Shown: positions 1-8,489, counted from the stretch's first letter. The stretch: 64,000 nt of DNA from Halogranum rubrum (GCF_900114455.1 NZ_FOTC01000001.1:1265058-1329057), one strand, 5' to 3'. Notes: a model not told the origin generated them from the sequence alone. Numbers and translations are program-made.

Positions 1-141
1 CGCGACCAACTCCAAGAGACGGTCGACACCCAACGCGACCAGATTACCCAACTCGAAGCCCGCGTCGACGAGTTGGAGTCGGCGCTCCAGAGCGTCTGTA
101 ACTCCATCGAAGGCGAGAGACCGGCGGGGTGTTCGGTGTGA
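1..141 (+). CDS. C-terminal end of a coiled-coil protein (5' truncated)
   Basis: The window opens inside a reading frame that runs to a TGA at 139-141. The visible 46 residues are a heptad-like, Gln/Glu/Arg/Asp-rich helix (DQLQETVDTQRDQITQLEAR and onwards) ending in RPAGCSV, which suggests a coiled-coil tail. The stop overlaps the likely GTG start of the next gene, so it probably belongs to the same operon as the MoxR/DUF58 genes. The N-terminal part lies outside the window, so no function can be assigned. Confidence 0.7.
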   Translation, partial: RDQLQETVDTQRDQITQLEARVDELESALQSVCNSIEGERPAGCSV

Positions 142-1007
142 GCGGAGAGACGAAGGCGACGGCGAGCGCGAACACCGCGAACGCCGAGACGAGCGCCACC
201 CGCGGCGAAGTGTCGAACGCACTCCGCGAAATCCGTCGCGAGGGCTACAAAATCGCGTTCATCTACGGTATCGTCGACGCTGCACTCGTGACGCTGTGTG
301 CGAACATGGCGTTTCAACTCTTCACCCCGACGTGGGTCGAAGGGTCGACAACGATACCTGCCGCCGACGTGGCGGTCCCCCATGCGATGCTCGTCGCCCT
401 CGGTCTCGGTCTGCTCGTCCTCGTCGTCGAGACGCTGCTTCGAGCACGACGCCCCATCGTCGAGCAGTTCGAGGCGGCGAACCCCGAGGTTCGCGAGATG
501 CTCCGAACTGCCCGTGACGCCGTCGCTGCCGACCGTAACTCGCGGATGGCGGGCGTGCTGTACGGCGACGTGCTCGACCGACTCCGCGAGACGTCGAGTA
601 TCGGTCTCGTCGACCTCCGGCGACTGTCGGGGACGCTCCTCGTCGTCGTGCTGTTGAGCGTCGCGAGTATCCAAGTCGCCGTGGTCAACATCGACTTCGG
701 TGGCCCCGACGCGGCGGGCGGTCCGGGCGACCAAGACTCCTCGTACGACGGCCTGCGCGACGGTAACGAAGTTCTCGGCGACGCCGAAGACGTCTCGGCG
801 GGCGACAACGACATCGACGCCGAAATCTCTGGCTCCGGCGAGGGCAATGCGCCACCCGGCGGTGCACCCTCGTCGTACGACTCCGGGGGTATCCCCTCGG
901 CCGACGTCGAGAGCCAACAGGCCGGATTTAGCTCCGGCGAACGACTCGAAGACTCCGAACTGATTCGCGACTACAACCTCGAACTCCGCAACGAAACCAA
1001 TGTCTGA
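138..1007 (+). CDS. Conserved haloarchaeal membrane protein upstream of MoxR
   Basis: This is a 289-residue protein if it starts at the GTG at 138, which overlaps the previous stop; a GTG at 129 would add three residues. An amphipathic start is followed by hydrophobic segments near residues 38-60 and 82-102, a soluble stretch of about 60 residues, and a third hydrophobic segment near 165-183. The last 100 residues are a low-complexity acidic Gly/Asp/Ser tail, probably extracellular. It overlaps the MoxR ATPase gene by 8 bases. MoxR-DUF58 operons of haloarchaea usually carry several such membrane proteins, so it is probably a partner or client of the MoxR chaperone. I do not recognise a named catalytic domain. 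Confidence 0.8.
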   Translation: MSGETKATASANTANAETSATRGEVSNALREIRREGYKIAFIYGIVDAALVTLCANMAFQLFTPTWVEGSTTIPAADVAVPHAMLVALGLGLLVLVVETLLRARRPIVEQFEAANPEVREMLRTARDAVAADRNSRMAGVLYGDVLDRLRETSSIGLVDLRRLSGTLLVVVLLSVASIQVAVVNIDFGGPDAAGGPGDQDSSYDGLRDGNEVLGDAEDVSAGDNDIDAEISGSGEGNAPPGGAPSSYDSGGIPSADVESQQAGFSSGERLEDSELIRDYNLELRNETNV

Positions 1008-1983
1008 GAACCCACAGAGTAACGGCGACGTACTGACTGCGAGCGACGACGATATCGACGAACTCCAGGCCCGACTGGGCCGTGTCCGCGAGGAGATTGG
1101 CAAACGAATCGTCGGTCAAGAGACCGTCCTCGAACAACTGCTCGTCTGTCTGCTGTGTGACGGCAACGCGCTGCTCGAATCGAACCCCGGACTCGGGAAG
1201 ACGTCGATGATTCGGGCGCTCTCGGACGTCATCGACCTCGACTTCTCTCGGATTCAGAACACGCCCGACCTGATGCCCTCGGACATCACGGGGACCGAAA
1301 TCATCCGTGACAACGAACACGGTCGGGAGTTCGTCTTCGAGGAGGGGCCCATCTTCGCGAACGTCGTCCTCGCCGACGAGATAAACCGGGCGACGCCGAA
1401 GACGCAGGCCGCACTGCTCGAAGCGATGCAGGAGAAACAGGTGACGGCCGCCGGCGAGACCTACCAGTTGCCGCGTCCGTTCTTCGTGCTCGCGACGCAG
1501 AACCCTATCGACCAAGAGGGGACGTACCCGCTACCGGAGGCACAGACAGACCGATTCCTCCTGAAAATCGTCCTCGACTACCCGACCTACGAAGACGAGA
1601 AGCGAATCGTCGAACTCTACACCGAGGGGTCGGGGACGCCGGAGGTCGAACAGGTCGTCTCGAAGGCACAACTCCAGACGATTCAGTCGCTCGTCCGCGA
1701 GGTGCCGATTGCGGAGGACATCCGCGACCGGGCGATTTCGCTCGTCCGAGCGACCCGCGACTCGGAGAACATCGAGTACGGCGCGAGTCCGCGTGCGAGT
1801 ATGGCACTCGTCCTCGCCGGGAAAGCGCGGGCGTTCCTCCGCGGACGTGCCCACGTGAAGTGGGAGGACGTCGAGGCGATGGCCCCGCCCGTCCTCCGTC
1901 ACCGCATCCTCGTCGACTTCCGCGCCGAGCGTGAGGGGCTGACGCCGGACGAGGCGGTTGCCTCTCTCGCCGCCGAGCGATGA
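1000..1983 (+). CDS. MoxR-family AAA+ ATPase
   Basis: This 327-residue protein is a MoxR-type AAA+ ATPase, thought to act as a chaperone that matures protein or metalloprotein complexes together with vWA-domain partners. Readable motifs are a Walker A (SNPGLGKTS, near residue 63), a Walker B with MoxR signature (LADEINRATPKTQAALLEAM, near 124-143), the ATQNP sensor and the DRF arginine-finger region. The first Gly of the usual GxPGLGKT loop is Ser here, which is unlikely to abolish binding. The gene overlaps its upstream neighbour by 8 bases and the DUF58 gene downstream by 4, so the three are translationally coupled. Confidence 0.95.
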   Translation: MSENPQSNGDVLTASDDDIDELQARLGRVREEIGKRIVGQETVLEQLLVCLLCDGNALLESNPGLGKTSMIRALSDVIDLDFSRIQNTPDLMPSDITGTEIIRDNEHGREFVFEEGPIFANVVLADEINRATPKTQAALLEAMQEKQVTAAGETYQLPRPFFVLATQNPIDQEGTYPLPEAQTDRFLLKIVLDYPTYEDEKRIVELYTEGSGTPEVEQVVSKAQLQTIQSLVREVPIAEDIRDRAISLVRATRDSENIEYGASPRASMALVLAGKARAFLRGRAHVKWEDVEAMAPPVLRHRILVDFRAEREGLTPDEAVASLAAER

Positions 1984-2837
1984 TCGACCCCGCGTTCCTC
2001 GACGAACTCGACCGGTTTCGGTCGGCGTTGAAACGCCAGAGTTCGTCCGTCCGACAGGGCGAACAGCGCTCCAAGAGCGTCGGCGAGGGGTTGACGTTCA
2101 GCGACTACCGACGCTACGTCCGCGGCGACGACACGCGACTCATCGACTGGAAACTGTTCGCGCGGACTGGTGAGTACTTCATCAAGCAGTTCGAGGCCGA
2201 ACGGAGTCTGACCGTCCACGTCCTCGTCGACGCCAGCGGGTCGATGGGCTACGGCGACGAGGAGACGAACAAGTTCGAGTACGCCGCCAAACTCGGTCTC
2301 GGGTTCGCCTACCTCACCGTCGAGGAGAACAACGACTTCCAGTTCTCGCTGTTCGACGATAGAGTCGAACGACTCGACACCGGGCGGTCGAACCGTGGTG
2401 AACTCCTCCGTCTGGTAGAGCAGTTGAACGACGTCGACCCGAGCGGCGAGGGCGACTTCGCGACGGCACTCGACAGCTACGGGTCGACCGTCCAGAGTCG
2501 CTCGCTCGTCGTCGTGTTGAGCGACTGTCTCGCCGACCCCGACGCAATCGAGGCGGGTCTGGCGGGCGTGGGTCGAAGCGGTATCGTCGTCGGAACGGTG
2601 CTCTCGCCACGAGAACTCCGTCCGAACCCGACCGGTGACACGCTGTTTCGTGACCCCGAGACGACGGAGACGCTGCGGACCTACTTCGGCGGTGCGCGGA
2701 CCAAGTCGTATCAAGACCGACTGGAGACACACGTCTCGTCGGTCGAAGAGCGGTGTCGTCGCTTCCGGGCCGAACACACGCTCGTCGACACGGGCGAGGA
2801 CTTCTTCGACTCGTTCGGCGACGTCTGGGTCGGGTGA
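1980..2837 (+). CDS. DUF58 domain protein with vWA fold
   Basis: This 285-residue protein is the standard partner of MoxR ATPases. Residues 30-60 carry the DUF58 hallmark FSDYRRYVRGDDTRLIDWKL. A von Willebrand A-like segment follows with a MIDAS-type motif DASGSMG (near residue 84) and a later hydrophobic strand ending in SDC. It has no membrane segment, so it is cytosolic or associates with the membrane protein two genes upstream. Its ATG overlaps the moxR stop (ATGA). It is the last gene of the operon; a convergent TFB gene begins 75 bases later. Confidence 0.93.
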   Translation: MIDPAFLDELDRFRSALKRQSSSVRQGEQRSKSVGEGLTFSDYRRYVRGDDTRLIDWKLFARTGEYFIKQFEAERSLTVHVLVDASGSMGYGDEETNKFEYAAKLGLGFAYLTVEENNDFQFSLFDDRVERLDTGRSNRGELLRLVEQLNDVDPSGEGDFATALDSYGSTVQSRSLVVVLSDCLADPDAIEAGLAGVGRSGIVVGTVLSPRELRPNPTGDTLFRDPETTETLRTYFGGARTKSYQDRLETHVSSVEERCRRFRAEHTLVDTGEDFFDSFGDVWVG

Positions 2838-2912
2838 CGGATACGGCGGCCGCTCACTCGTGTTCACAGCGTCGAAAGGAGACGAGAACAGAGAGTAGCG
2901 AGTGAACAGACC

Positions 2913-3932
2913 TTAGTTGGCGAGCGCCTGACCAGGCTGTCCGTTCCGTGTCTGCTCGTGGTCGAGCAGTTCCTGATAGCGGTTTCGGATGGTGACCTCA
3001 CTGACCTTCGTCACGTCGGAGACAGCCCCCTGCGTGAGGCGTTCGTTGACGAGCAGACCGGCGGCGTAGAGCGCCGCACCGGCGAGTCCGACTGGACTCT
3101 TGCCGCTGTGGATTCCTGCTTCCTTGGCGTGTCGAAGCAAGTCGTGTGCGCGTTCTTCGAGTTCGTCGCTTACGTCGAGGTCCGACGCGAACTGCGCGAT
3201 GTAGTTCTCCGGGTCCGGCGGGGCGACTTCGAGTTTGAGTTCGCGAACGACGTAGCGATAGGTTCGTTTGAACTCCATCGAGTCGACGCGGCTGACCGAC
3301 GCCACGTCGTCGAGGGTTCGCGGGACGTTGGCCTGTCGTGCGGCGGCGTAGACGCAGGCCGTCGCGACGCCCTCGATAGACCGTCCGGGCAAGAGGTCTT
3401 CTGCGAGTGCGCGGCGGTAGATGACCGACGCTGTCTCGCGGACGTTCTTCGGGAGACCGAGTGCAGACCCCATACGCTCGATTTCGCCGAGCGCCTGCTT
3501 CAGGTTGCGCTCCTTGGAGTCACGGGTTCGGAACCGTTCGTCCCAGGTGCGGAGCCGCTGCATCTTCTCGCGCTGTCTCGACGACAGCGAGTTGCCGTAG
3601 GCGTCTCGGTTCTGCCAGCCGATGTTCGTCGACAGCCCCTTGTCGTGCATCATATTCGTCGTCGGTGCGCCGACGCGGGACTTCGAGTCTCGCTCACCGG
3701 CGTCGAAGGCGCGCCACTCCGGGCCGTGGTCTATCTCGTCCTCGTCGACGACGAGTCCGCAGCTCTCACAGAGTGTCTCGCCGTGTTCGGTATCGTGTGC
3801 GAGGTGGCCGCCACACTCCGGGCAGGTGACTTCTTTCGTCGATTCGCTCGTCTCTTCGACCGTTTCACTGGATTCTGTCGGACGGTACGGGGTCGGGCGT
3901 CGTTTCTGTCGAATTGTTTCGGTGGTGGTGAC
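2913..3932 (-). CDS. tfb: Transcription initiation factor TFB (start codon unclear)
   Basis: TFB recruits RNA polymerase to TATA/TBP promoters. The frame encodes an N-terminal zinc ribbon (CPECGGHL...CESCGLVVDEDEIDHGPEWRAF), the B-reader region (KSRVGAPTTNMMHDKGLSTN), and two cyclin repeats that include GRSIEGVATACVYAAARQ and GKSPVGLAGAALYAAGLL. The first in-frame ATG (3653) lies after the zinc ribbon, which would remove an essential domain. The frame stays open up to a TAA at 4014-4016, but I find no ATG, GTG or TTG in it upstream of the ribbon. The coordinate used here (a GTC at 3930-3932, giving 339 residues) is where related TFBs would be expected to begin and is a guess; an ATT at 3912-3914 is another option. 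A base error or a non-standard start could explain this. Confidence 0.85.
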   Translation of the reverse strand, partial: VTTTETIRQKRRPTPYRPTESSETVEETSESTKEVTCPECGGHLAHDTEHGETLCESCGLVVDEDEIDHGPEWRAFDAGERDSKSRVGAPTTNMMHDKGLSTNIGWQNRDAYGNSLSSRQREKMQRLRTWDERFRTRDSKERNLKQALGEIERMGSALGLPKNVRETASVIYRRALAEDLLPGRSIEGVATACVYAAARQANVPRTLDDVASVSRVDSMEFKRTYRYVVRELKLEVAPPDPENYIAQFASDLDVSDELEERAHDLLRHAKEAGIHSGKSPVGLAGAALYAAGLLVNERLTQGAVSDVTKVSEVTIRNRYQELLDHEQTRNGQPGQALAN

Positions 3933-4165
3933 TGTTGTCGGACCGCCCGGCGTCGCCGAGTGGCCCGATGGGGCGGAGTCAACGCTCCAGTTAGAGGGAA
4001 GGGCTGCACCTCCTTAAGTAGTAGTTTGGTACGTACCAATCTAGGCGTGATACGACACTGGCAATCGAATGATGGATTCACAGCCGAAAAAGGAATTGGC
4101 GGGCCTAATTCGGGTGAGAACGATTCGAGAGGCTGTGGCCAAAACGACAGCCACAGGTAATAGAA

Positions 4166-4171
4166 CTATAT
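4166..4171 (+). promoter_or_regulatory. TATA-like box of the HTH regulator gene
   Basis: CTATAT is centred about 25 bases before the ATG at 4194, the spacing expected for a leaderless haloarchaeal transcript. Confidence 0.55.
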
Positions 4172-4193
4172 CGGTACACACCAATCGTTGTCT

Positions 4194-4913
4194 ATGCGCG
4201 AGTTCGTCATCACGATTCGGTACGAACGAGGAAGTGACCCCCTGATGGACGTCTTCGCTGACCATCCGGAGTTGGTCGGCCAGTCGCTGGCCTGCTCTGT
4301 CACCACCGACAGCATGTGGCGACTCGACCGCTTCGGCGGGCCGGATTCGGCTCTCGACTCACTCGAAGACGCGCTCCTCGACTCCGAGCGCTGTGAAGAG
4401 TGTCTGAGTCCACACACCTGCCACTGCCACTGCGAGTACGAAGTCGTCACGGAGTCGTCGTCGACGAGGACGGTGTACTCGTATCGTCCGGAACTCGACG
4501 GCTGTCACTCCGTCCCCTACCTCGCCGCGTGCGAACTCGGCGACGGACTGTTGTTCGAGGTGAGTCGTCACGAGAACCGATGTCGCTGGCGCATCCTCCT
4601 CCGCGAGGGACAGAGCGTCGGAAGCCTCTACGACCGACTACAGGAAGACCTTCGAGAGGGAGTCACTATCGACCTCGAACAACTCGGTAGACCGACACGC
4701 TGGGGAGACGGGTTCGTCACGCTCGCCGACCTGCCAGCGACCCAACGGACGACACTCGAAGCGGCCGTCGACGGCGGCTACTACGAGACACCACGAGCGA
4801 CGACGGCAGAAGCGCTCGCCGAACGTCTCGGCGTCCCGCAGTCGACGTTCCAGTATCGGTTGCAGCGTGCCGAGGCGTGGTTGGCGACACAGTTCGTCAG
4901 CGAGACGCTATGA
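4194..4913 (+). CDS. Bat-type helix-turn-helix regulator (HTH_10 family)
   Basis: This 239-residue protein starts at ATG 4194; a TTG two codons upstream is less likely given the TATA box at 4166-4171. The C-terminal 55 residues are the bacterio-opsin-activator HTH: LPATQRTTLEAAVDGGYYETPR, then ALAERLGVPQSTFQYRLQRAEAWL. The N-terminal 150 residues are a sensor-like domain with a Cys/His-rich stretch (CEECLSPHTCHCHCEYEV) that could bind a metal or sense redox state; this part is inference. It is divergent from the TFB gene across about 200 bases. Bat-like proteins usually act as single-gene transcription regulators with unknown ligands. Confidence 0.85.
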   Translation: MREFVITIRYERGSDPLMDVFADHPELVGQSLACSVTTDSMWRLDRFGGPDSALDSLEDALLDSERCEECLSPHTCHCHCEYEVVTESSSTRTVYSYRPELDGCHSVPYLAACELGDGLLFEVSRHENRCRWRILLREGQSVGSLYDRLQEDLREGVTIDLEQLGRPTRWGDGFVTLADLPATQRTTLEAAVDGGYYETPRATTAEALAERLGVPQSTFQYRLQRAEAWLATQFVSETL

Positions 4914-5099
4914 CTGGCGTATGAGTCTGCTCTAGACGACCGCGGAACGATATGCGTGCTACCCTCTCGATTGGATATCGCGACGAGTGCTTTATCAGCT
5001 GCAGATATTGGTCGAGTGGAGGGATAACGACGTCTTAGCGGGAGAGAGCGCGAGCGACGTCACTCGGCGTGTAGGTGTGCCAGCGTGACGAGAGTGCGC

Positions 5100-5264
5100 T
5101 CAGGCAGAACTGTCGACTTCGCCGTCGATGAGCACGAAGCCGTAGTCGCACTCGGTGCATCGCCACTTCGTCTTCTCTCCGAGATGGACCGTCGTGCTCG
5201 CCGCGCGATAGAACTCCTGCGACTCTCCACACTCGGGACAGTCGTGCTCGATCTCTAAGCTCAT
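5100..5264 (-). CDS. Small zinc-ribbon protein, 54 residues
   Basis: This frame reads MSLEIEHDCPECGESQEFYR, followed by a second knuckle WRCTECDYGFVLIDGEVDSSA and a stop. The two CxxC pairs, spaced about 25 residues apart, form a zinc beta-ribbon. The size, acidity and motif match a widespread class of haloarchaeal micro-proteins of unknown function. It has its own frame, and its G/C third positions are like neighbouring genes. Confidence 0.8.
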   Translation of the reverse strand: MSLEIEHDCPECGESQEFYRAASTTVHLGEKTKWRCTECDYGFVLIDGEVDSSA

Positions 5265-5442
5265 ACCGGTGAGTGCGGCGTGGGGTGTGTTGAAGATGTT
5301 GATTCAGTAGCTTCGAGTGGAGATATCCACAGACTAGCCTCGACCACCCGGTTGGCTCCTCGTCTATCGAGTGGAGGGCTGTATACCGTGCCTCTCGTGC
5401 ATGTGCGTACCAACACGAGCGACGAGTCGGTGATAAACTGTG

Positions 5443-5457
5443 TTGTGCAATACACAA
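5443..5457. promoter_or_regulatory. Inverted repeat upstream of the alcohol dehydrogenase
   Basis: TTGTG-CAATA-CACAA forms an inverted repeat with 5-base arms, about 60 bases before the TATA-like box at 5519-5524. It could be a regulator site for the dehydrogenase gene. The arms are short, so chance is possible. The rest of 5265-5546 shows no gene I can support. Confidence 0.3.
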
Positions 5458-5518
5458 TCGAACTCGCCGTGCAATCTGACTCGGGGGGACGCTCCCTCGG
5501 CCGCCGGTTCCCGAGCGC

Positions 5519-5524
5519 TTTATC
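5519..5524 (+). promoter_or_regulatory. TATA-like box of the alcohol dehydrogenase gene
   Basis: TTTATC is centred about 25 bases before ATG 5547. It supports that start over the longer frame beginning at 5280. Confidence 0.6.
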
Positions 5525-5546
5525 GAGCACCCACCGAAGGAGTCCT

Positions 5547-6584
5547 ATGCGCGCAGCAGTCTACCACGGCCCCGGTGAGATTCGTGTCGAGTCGGTACCG
5601 GACCTCGAAATCGAATCGTCGAGAGACGCAATCGTCCGCGTGACGCACACCGCTGTCTGTGGCTCCGACCTCTGGTTCTATCGCGGGCAGAGTGAGCGGG
5701 AAGCACCCTCACGCGTCGGTCACGAACCGATGGGAATCGTCGAAGCAGTCGGCGACGACGTTCGGTCCGTCGAACCCGGCGACCGCGTGTTCGCACCGTT
5801 CGTGATGAGCTGTGGCTTCTGTGAGTTCTGTCGCAAAGGACTGCATACCTCGTGTGTGAACGGCGAATCGTGGAACGGTGACAACGGTGGCGCACAGGGT
5901 GAGTACGTCCGTTGTTCGCACGCCGACGGGACGCTCGTCCGCGTTCCCGAGCGACACGCAGACGACGAGGACACGCTGCAGGCACTGCTTCCGCTGACCG
6001 ACGTGATGGGGACCGGCCACCACGCGGCGGTCAGCGCCGGTGTCGAGGCCGGGTCGACCTGTGCCGTCGTCGGCGACGGTGCCGTCGGTCTGTGTGGTGT
6101 CCTCGCGGCCCGTCGACTCGGCGCAGAGCGTATCATCGCGCTCGGCCACCACGAGGACCGACTCGATATCGCCGAGGAGTTCGGTGCGACCGACCTCGTG
6201 ACCGACCGCGGCGACGACGCAATCGAGCGCGTCGAGGAACTGACCGGCGGTGGCGTCAACCACGTCCTCGAATGCGTCGGCGCGGCGTCGGCGATGGAGA
6301 CGGCCGTCGGCATCTGTCGTCCCGGCGGTACCGTCGGCTACGTCGGCGTCCCGCACGGACTCGACGGTGGACTCGACCTCTACCCCTTCTTCGGCGACAA
6401 CGTCTCGCTCCGCGGTGGCGTCGCTCCCGTGCGGGCGTACGCAGAGGAGTTGATGGCGGACGTACTGCAGGGGACGCTCGACCCCTCACCCATCCTCACG
6501 AAGACAGTCGACCTCGACGGCGTGCCAGAGGGCTACCGGGCGATGGACGAACGTGATGCAGTGAAAGTACTCGTCAAACCGTAA
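5547..6584 (+). CDS. Zinc-dependent medium-chain alcohol dehydrogenase
   Basis: This 345-residue protein (MRAAVYHGPGEIRV...) has the complete MDR alcohol dehydrogenase layout. Catalytic zinc ligands lie in CGSDLWFY and GHE (GHEPMGIVEAVG). A structural zinc lobe has four cysteines (CGFCEFCRKGLHTSC), and a Rossmann fold has GDGAVGLCG. It should oxidise an alcohol or polyol, or reduce the matching aldehyde, with NAD(P). The structural zinc loop and the general make-up resemble tetrameric threonine/alcohol dehydrogenases, but the substrate cannot be read from sequence. The start at 5547 is supported by the TATA-like box. Confidence 0.92.
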   Translation: MRAAVYHGPGEIRVESVPDLEIESSRDAIVRVTHTAVCGSDLWFYRGQSEREAPSRVGHEPMGIVEAVGDDVRSVEPGDRVFAPFVMSCGFCEFCRKGLHTSCVNGESWNGDNGGAQGEYVRCSHADGTLVRVPERHADDEDTLQALLPLTDVMGTGHHAAVSAGVEAGSTCAVVGDGAVGLCGVLAARRLGAERIIALGHHEDRLDIAEEFGATDLVTDRGDDAIERVEELTGGGVNHVLECVGAASAMETAVGICRPGGTVGYVGVPHGLDGGLDLYPFFGDNVSLRGGVAPVRAYAEELMADVLQGTLDPSPILTKTVDLDGVPEGYRAMDERDAVKVLVKP

Positions 6585-6661
6585 CTCGACACTCTCACGG
6601 TCGGCCAGAGTGTGACTGAGGAACAGACAGGCTATTCACGTCTGGCGAAGAGGTTCGACCG

Positions 6662-7606
6662 ATGGGACGGTATCGAACTCTCGCGTTGTTCTCGTTGCTC
6701 TCGTTGGTGTGGGGTTCGGCGTTCGTCGTCACGAAAGTCGGACTCGACTATCTCCCGCCGGCACTCTTTGCGGCCTTTCGGTTCGACGTCGCGTCGGTCG
6801 TTCTCTTCGGCTACGCGGTGCTGAAGTACGACCGACTGTGGCCCCAGACGCGCGGCGACTGGCGGCAGATTGCGACCGGTGGCGTCCTCCTCATCGGCGC
6901 ACATCACGCCTTTCTCTTCGCCGGTCAGCAGTACGTCCAGAGTGCCGTCGCCGCGGTTCTCCTCGGGTTGATTCCCGTCGTCACCCCGGCGTTGACCCGA
7001 GCAGTGTCGTCCTCCGAGCGACTCTCACCGACCGGTCTCCTCGGCGTGCTCGTCGGCTTCCTCGGCGTCGTCATCATCGCCGACCCGAACCCGGCGAACC
7101 TGTTGTCGGCGAATCTGCGTGGTATCGCGCTCGTACTCGCGTCCGCCGTCGTGTTCGCACTCGGCGCGGTGTTGACTCACGGCACTCGACCGTCGCTTCC
7201 GACGATTACGCTGCAGGCGTGGATGATGGCGGTCGGTGCAGGCTTACTCCACGTCACGAGTGCGCTACTCCCGTCGGAGTCACTCGCCAGCGCGCAGTGG
7301 ACGTTCGATGCGGTGGCGGCACTGGTCTATCTGAGCGTCGTCGCTGGCGCGCTGGGGTTTTTCCTCTACTTCGACCTGCTCGACATGCTCGGGCCCATCG
7401 AGATGAGCCTCATCGAGTACGTCATCCCTCTGTTCGCGGCGGTGGTCGGGTGGGTTGCGCTCGGCGAGACGCCGACGGTCACGACGGCGCTCGGCTTTCT
7501 CGTCATCTTCGTCGGGTTCTCACTGTTGAAGTTCGAGATGCTCGTGCGTGAGTTCCAACGGCTATACGGCGTCGTCAGGCGCGTTCGAACGGAGCGAAAC
7601 ACGTGA
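6662..7606 (+). CDS. EamA/DMT-family transporter
   Basis: This 314-residue integral membrane protein has ten predicted hydrophobic helices arranged as two five-helix repeats, the drug/metabolite transporter (EamA) pattern. The first half begins LALFSLLSLVWGSAFVVTKVGL, and the second half ends GWVALGETPTVTTALGFLVIFVG, a typical EamA C-terminal repeat. It probably exports or imports a small metabolite across the cytoplasmic membrane; the substrate is unknown. It stands alone, 77 bases after the dehydrogenase. Confidence 0.9.
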   Translation: MGRYRTLALFSLLSLVWGSAFVVTKVGLDYLPPALFAAFRFDVASVVLFGYAVLKYDRLWPQTRGDWRQIATGGVLLIGAHHAFLFAGQQYVQSAVAAVLLGLIPVVTPALTRAVSSSERLSPTGLLGVLVGFLGVVIIADPNPANLLSANLRGIALVLASAVVFALGAVLTHGTRPSLPTITLQAWMMAVGAGLLHVTSALLPSESLASAQWTFDAVAALVYLSVVAGALGFFLYFDLLDMLGPIEMSLIEYVIPLFAAVVGWVALGETPTVTTALGFLVIFVGFSLLKFEMLVREFQRLYGVVRRVRTERNT

Positions 7607-7688
7607 GGTGCGAAGAGTTGCCGCGCCCAGTCTGTCACGTACGGCCGCTGGGCGAAGGTACTTCCCTCCGGCGTTCGAACGGCACAGT

Positions 7689-7928
7689 ATGTCTATCACC
7701 CTGTACTCACTGGATGGCTGTCCGTACTGTGAGAAAGTCCACGACGCGCTCGACGCGAACAAAATCGAGTACGAGACGCACTGGGTCGAGGGGTTACACT
7801 CCAAGCGGAACGAAGTGAAGAAGGTGAGCGGTCAGCGCGGTGTCCCAGTCCTCGTCGACGAGGACCGCGGCGTGACGATGGCCGAGAGCGAGAAGATTCT
7901 CGAATACGTCGAACAGAGCCTCGCCTGA
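7689..7928 (+). CDS. Glutaredoxin-like / GST N-terminal thioredoxin-fold protein
   Basis: This 79-residue thioredoxin-fold protein begins MSITLYSLDGCPYCEKVHDAL. It has a CPYC redox motif at residues 11-14 and a cis-proline motif GVPVLVDED, with a C-terminal helix containing AESEKILEYV. It should reduce disulfides or mixed disulfides, probably with gamma-glutamylcysteine (the haloarchaeal thiol) or a reductase as electron donor; that partner is inferred from haloarchaeal biology. Confidence 0.9.
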   Translation: MSITLYSLDGCPYCEKVHDALDANKIEYETHWVEGLHSKRNEVKKVSGQRGVPVLVDEDRGVTMAESEKILEYVEQSLA

Positions 7929-8114
7929 CGATACTGGGGCGGCGACGTTAGCGACCCAAGAGCGCACAGCGTCGGGTCGATGAGTAGATTCGGTCGACAG
8001 CGCAATCGCTCACGCTGTAAGAATCAGGGAAGTGGACCCGTTTAGACCGGGTGATGCCCACGGTCGAATCGGGTCGGAACAGACGCGGTGTACACGTTCT
8101 GTGTGACACCGTGG

Positions 8115-8128
8115 TTTAGGGTAGCCTA
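8115..8128. promoter_or_regulatory. DtxR/Idr-like iron box 1
   Basis: TTAGGGTAGCCTAA is a perfect inverted repeat (TTAGG-4-CCTAA). The TTAGG...CCTAA pattern matches the motif described for haloarchaeal DtxR-family iron regulators (Idr/SirR type). Together with box 2 it lies upstream of the small gene at 8229. The rest of 7929-8228 shows no gene. Confidence 0.7.
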
Positions 8129-8150
8129 ATCTAAGACATAAACGTGTCGA

Positions 8151-8164
8151 TTTAGGCTGGCCTA
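8151..8164. promoter_or_regulatory. DtxR/Idr-like iron box 2
   Basis: TTAGGCTGGCCTAA repeats the TTAGG-4-CCTAA inverted repeat 36 bases after box 1, centre to centre. A further half site CCTAA lies at 8216-8220, between the TATA-like box and the ATG at 8229. Confidence 0.7.
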
Positions 8165-8200
8165 AACTCACCCCCAGGTATGACAACTGTGCGCAAGGAA

Positions 8201-8206
8201 TATATC
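8201..8206 (+). promoter_or_regulatory. TATA-like box for the gene at 8229
   Basis: TATATC is centred about 26 bases before ATG 8229. It places the transcription start at or next to the start codon, with the iron boxes upstream. Confidence 0.55.
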
Positions 8207-8228
8207 TGTCGTCAGCCTAAGGACGAAT

Positions 8229-8489
8229 ATGAACCGTCACTTCAGCGACGCGTGGTACTACCAGAAACGAGCGGCTTCACACCTTCGAGCGGGACTCGCC
8301 GAAGAGCTTGCGCCAGTCGAAAATCGAGTTCGGAGAGCGGCCGGCCGAGAGCGGCCATCCGAACCGAAGCGACTCGAGAAGGTCCAACACGAACTTCGGC
8401 GTGCAGAGGGAAGAGGAAAGCACGCGCTCAAAGGTGCGAAAGGCCGAATCGACGACTACCGCGGCAGTGCGGCTACGGCCAGCGAGTGA
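8229..8489 (+). CDS. Small helical haloarchaeal protein under putative iron control
   Basis: This 86-residue protein starts MNRHFSDAWYYQKRAASHLR and is rich in Arg, Glu and Ala, predicted to be almost entirely helical with no membrane segment. It resembles a family of short haloarchaeal proteins (possibly DUF7553) with the pattern of a conserved Tyr-Tyr-x-Lys-Arg-Ala start and a C-terminal Tyr-Arg. No function is known to me. Two TTAGG-CCTAA inverted repeats upstream suggest that a DtxR-family metal regulator controls it, so a role in iron handling or stress is a reasonable guess. It lies directly before tRNA-Val. Confidence 0.7.
   Translation: MNRHFSDAWYYQKRAASHLRAGLAEELAPVENRVRRAAGRERPSEPKRLEKVQHELRRAEGRGKHALKGAKGRIDDYRGSAATASE

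Noticed and set aside
2958-4160. Plus-strand frame of 400 codons opposite TFB
   Set aside because: It lies antisense to the cyclin repeats of TFB and has no known motif.
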